Below are positions 61,326 through 64,000 of a DNA stretch of 64,000 nt, piece by piece (the first letter of the stretch is position 1; every line of letters starts with the position of its first letter). The notes beneath the pieces are model-generated. The model was not told the origin of the DNA and did not search any database. It saw only the letters and a program-made list of their open reading frames with translations. Origin of the DNA: Cavia porcellus (lineage: Eukaryota; Chordata; Mammalia; Rodentia; Caviidae); NCBI RefSeq assembly GCF_034190915.1, contig NW_026947489.1, positions 54,622,001-54,686,000 on the forward strand, given 5' to 3'. Both the position numbers and the translations under genes were made by a program.

Positions 61326-63300
61326 ATCAAGAAAACTGCCTTTAATTTTCAGGCTTTATGGAATTACATAATTCCCTGTCAGCCTGGAGCCTCCGTGTGC
61401 CTTATAGATACTATGTGCATGGCATCTTCAAACCCCTGGGGGGATTTTGACTCCTTGAACATTTAGCAACATCTAGAGACATCATGACTGTCACATTTGG
61501 ACAAGTGGGTGCTCCTGGCACCTCCTGGGCAGAGACAAGTGTTGTGAAAATCAACCTACACAGCTCAGAGCAGCACCAAAATAAAACAAAACAAAAATTA
61601 TAGCTTCAAATGTCAATGGCACTAAGGTTTCAAAATCCTGTATAGGTCCTTGAGACTGAACATTGGTGGACATTTTCATTCCCATCATTTGGTACTGTAT
61701 AAAATCTTAACTGTGAACAAGGTGGAGCTCAATTTCCTCTGCTCTTCTTTAAGACACAAAGAAGCCAGAAGTAGCTCTTTCCCTGTTTGAAGAACAGAGA
61801 GGGAGATTGCACAATTCTGAATGCCAGAGGATCTCTGTAAAGGGATAAATAATTTTGACAGGTTCCAACAAAAGTGCTGAAATCTGAATCATTTCTCTTT
61901 TAACCTGAGTCATTTGTTACATATGCAAAATAGGTGGATTTCACAAAAAGCAAAGCTTTATACCCAAAATAGGACTTTTAGAGTCTGAAGTGCAGGCAAG
62001 TTGCTTCCTGGAGGAGAATACAGAAGGATGGTAAGAGTTCAGCTCTGCAGTTTCTCCTCACCTTGAAAGGCAATGAGTGCCCTCCAGGATTCCTGGAGAT
62101 GTCACATGCGCTTCTCCAGACTCTGGACAAGGATTTCTACTCAAATAAACTCAAGTGCCACCAACAGTTCAGCGATGGAAATTCCAGTGTGCACCTGAAA
62201 GCTGGGACCTGGGCTCTGACTTCTCCCAGTCCCCGATGCCTCTTCTCATCTTTGCTTCCGCCTCTTAGCAAACATCCAGAGGTTAAAGACTGAACAACAG
62301 CTTTGTAAAGATCTAACCATAGTAGGCAGCCAGCGGTTGTGCCAGAATATACTAGAGTAACAAACAGAAATTAAAAGTCCCATTGGAAGAGTATTTGTCA
62401 TAGGAAACAGTTGGAGCCTATGCATGTCTGTTTTCCATTTCAAGTGTTCCAGTGCCCCCTGCATACCCCTGCCGCTACCTGGACTTTCTCTCCCCTACCT
62501 GTAAAACAAGCTGGCCAAGATAATTATGAAGATTAAGATTTCCTTCTACTTTCATATTCTATCATTTCCAAGGGGAGAAGAAATGAAAATTTTCTCAAAT
62601 TTATTAATGACTGCTATTAAATGACTTTTCAATTTTCTTCATGGTGCTGTTAAGGATAAATTTCTTGCCCTAGAGTTCTAATTTTATGATTGTGTAATGG
62701 AGGTAAATTTTTGAACCATCTTACTGTTCTGGGCTCCTTTGTGTCTCAGTGTAGAACTGTCTTCCCAGTTACCTCACAGCAACCATCTGTGGGTGGGAGG
62801 TGGGGAGAAGCAGGAATCCAGAACATCACAGTAGGAATGCAAACAGTGCAGGTTCCTCTCCACTCTCCTTCAACAAAAAAACAGAGCCCCTCCACCTGCA
62901 GCAATACACAGTTTCAGACTAAAAGGCAGCTTTGCCACAAGAAAGGCATTTTCTAAATTGTTTTATCTTGCCATTTAATATATCAAAAGACAGTCCAGTA
63001 ACCTGATCACAGAATTTCACATAAGATAAATTAGACCCAAACAGGATGAGGAGGACAGACAGGCAGAGACTCATCTCTCTAGGGGAAGGAACTGCTCTCT
63101 GAAAATCTGATCTTTTACGTGACTCAGCCGGGCAAGAACTGAATTACCCATGACAACTTTTTAAATGAAAGCACACTACCGAGTTTACCAGATTTGGCTA
63201 GGATTTTGTGCTCTTCTCAGCATTTTCAAGACATTTGTAATTTCTCTGCAGTTTGTTCTTCTTATGTCTAGATGAATGCATATTTTCATACATTTCCTCA
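61326..63300. other. Unclassified intron
   Basis: No supported exon. An open frame of 76 codons at 62063-62293 lacks domains and convincing splice sites. Confidence 0.4.
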
Positions 63301-63450
63301 CGCATCAAATGTGCACCTCCCGTGAACAGGGAGCTAAACTATAACAGTAAGTACAGATGAGGTCCCTGCCCTCGTGGAGTTTATTTTCCACTTGGAAAGA
63401 AAACTCCTAAGTATGTAAAGACCATATTAGACTATGATGAACTTTATAAA
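63301..63450. repeat. Ancient interspersed repeat trace
   Basis: GATGAGGTCCCTGCCCTCGTGGAGTTTATTTTCCACTTGGAAAGA matches a common old mammalian repeat phrase ('tccctgccctcgtggagcttacattctagtggg'). The family was not named with certainty. Confidence 0.55.
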
Positions 63451-64000
63451 GGAAAGGAAATGGGCACCACCTCCAGGACATTGGTTCATTTTATGCCAAT
63501 AGAACTGTGCCACCACCTCACTTAACATTTCCTCCTCATATGCCATTGGACAAAGGATTCTTAATAAGACCTGACCCGTCCACTTTCCTTCTATAGACCT
63601 ACATGGGCTCTGGCTGCCTGAAGTGCTCTGCTTAGCCTTGAAAATGGCCTCTATCTGCCTGTTTCACCTGCTCAGGGACCTCAATCTGCCCTGCCACCAT
63701 GCTAAACTTTCTAAAGTCCACAGATACACAATCCTCATACTTCTGAGAGTGCACTCTTGCCTCTTCTCCTCCCAACCTTCTAAATCCAAACTTTTAAACA
63801 ACTTTTAAACTTTGACCATAGTGTTTAAAAGTTTAGGCACCCTTCCTGTCTAAACTTTCACAATACTCACTTTAGCCCCCTAGTTGGAGACTCTCAACTT
63901 AGCAAGAACCGCACTGGCCTTGTAACCCATGCTTGAACACCATGCAGGAAATACGGTTACAACTTTCCTAACAGTGGGTCTCTCATTTTCACACTCTCTA
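63451..64000. other. Unclassified intron to window end
   Basis: Pyrimidine-rich, possibly L2-related. No exon is seen. Confidence 0.35.

Overview
This window is nuclear DNA from a mammal, most likely a squirrel-family rodent (squirrel, marmot or relative). The organism call rests on the SINEs. There are tRNA-derived ID elements with the squirrel-type head and a GGTACC(G/C)ATAAAAAGGAAAAAGAC tail, and 7SL/B1-plus-ID composites of the MEN (B1-dID) type that I know only from squirrels. L1, ERVL/MaLR LTRs, MIR, L2 and Tigger-type fossils make up most of the rest. Nothing looks bacterial, plasmid or viral as a whole.

Only one piece of protein-coding sequence is supported: a 107-bp internal exon on the + strand at 19643-19749. 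It encodes the first EGF-like domain of contactin-associated protein-like 2 (CNTNAP2, Caspr2), starting [12 protein letters not shown] and ending at the first base of the Ser codon in CHNS. It has a pyrimidine-rich AG acceptor and a GTGAGT donor. The window is therefore about 19.6 kb of the upstream intron, the exon, and about 44 kb of the downstream intron of a very large neuronal adhesion gene. The neighbouring exons (laminin-G 2 upstream, fibrinogen-like region downstream) were not found. The other open frames, up to about 140 codons, are chance frames or pieces of L1 reverse-transcriptase fossils.

Layout. 0-4 kb: a degraded ID, a MIR, two related + strand LTR copies and a MEN SINE. 4.5-7.7 kb: an ancient repeat-like segment, a 35-bp direct repeat 750 bp apart, a young ID with an 11-bp target-site duplication, an old antisense L1 and an antisense LTR. 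8.2-11.4 kb: a TG/TA microsatellite, antisense L1 ORF2 remains, an older L1, an antisense MEN, a short perfect hairpin and an L1 3' end. 11.4-19.6 kb: mostly unclassified AT-rich intron with an L2 and an L1 3' end. 19.6 kb: the exon. 20-31 kb: intron with a young ID, a Tigger/MER2-like fossil, a MIR, a sense MaLR LTR, a B1 and an antisense LTR. 31.1 kb: a small Tigger-like MITE with TA flanks. 35-38 kb: an L1 interrupted by an insertion, an ID and an MLT1. 41-50 kb: L2, MEN, an L1 3' end, a mariner-like transposase tail, and an ERVL solo LTR with a perfect 5-bp target duplication. 51-60 kb: (TC)25, MLT1, (TG)20, MEN and an 85-bp (CA)n tract with a CG-rich core. 60-64 kb: a MEN element, an LTR and ancient repeat traces.

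I see no previously undescribed biological system. The notable items are the coding exon with its frame-shifting phase, and several well-delimited transposon fossils.
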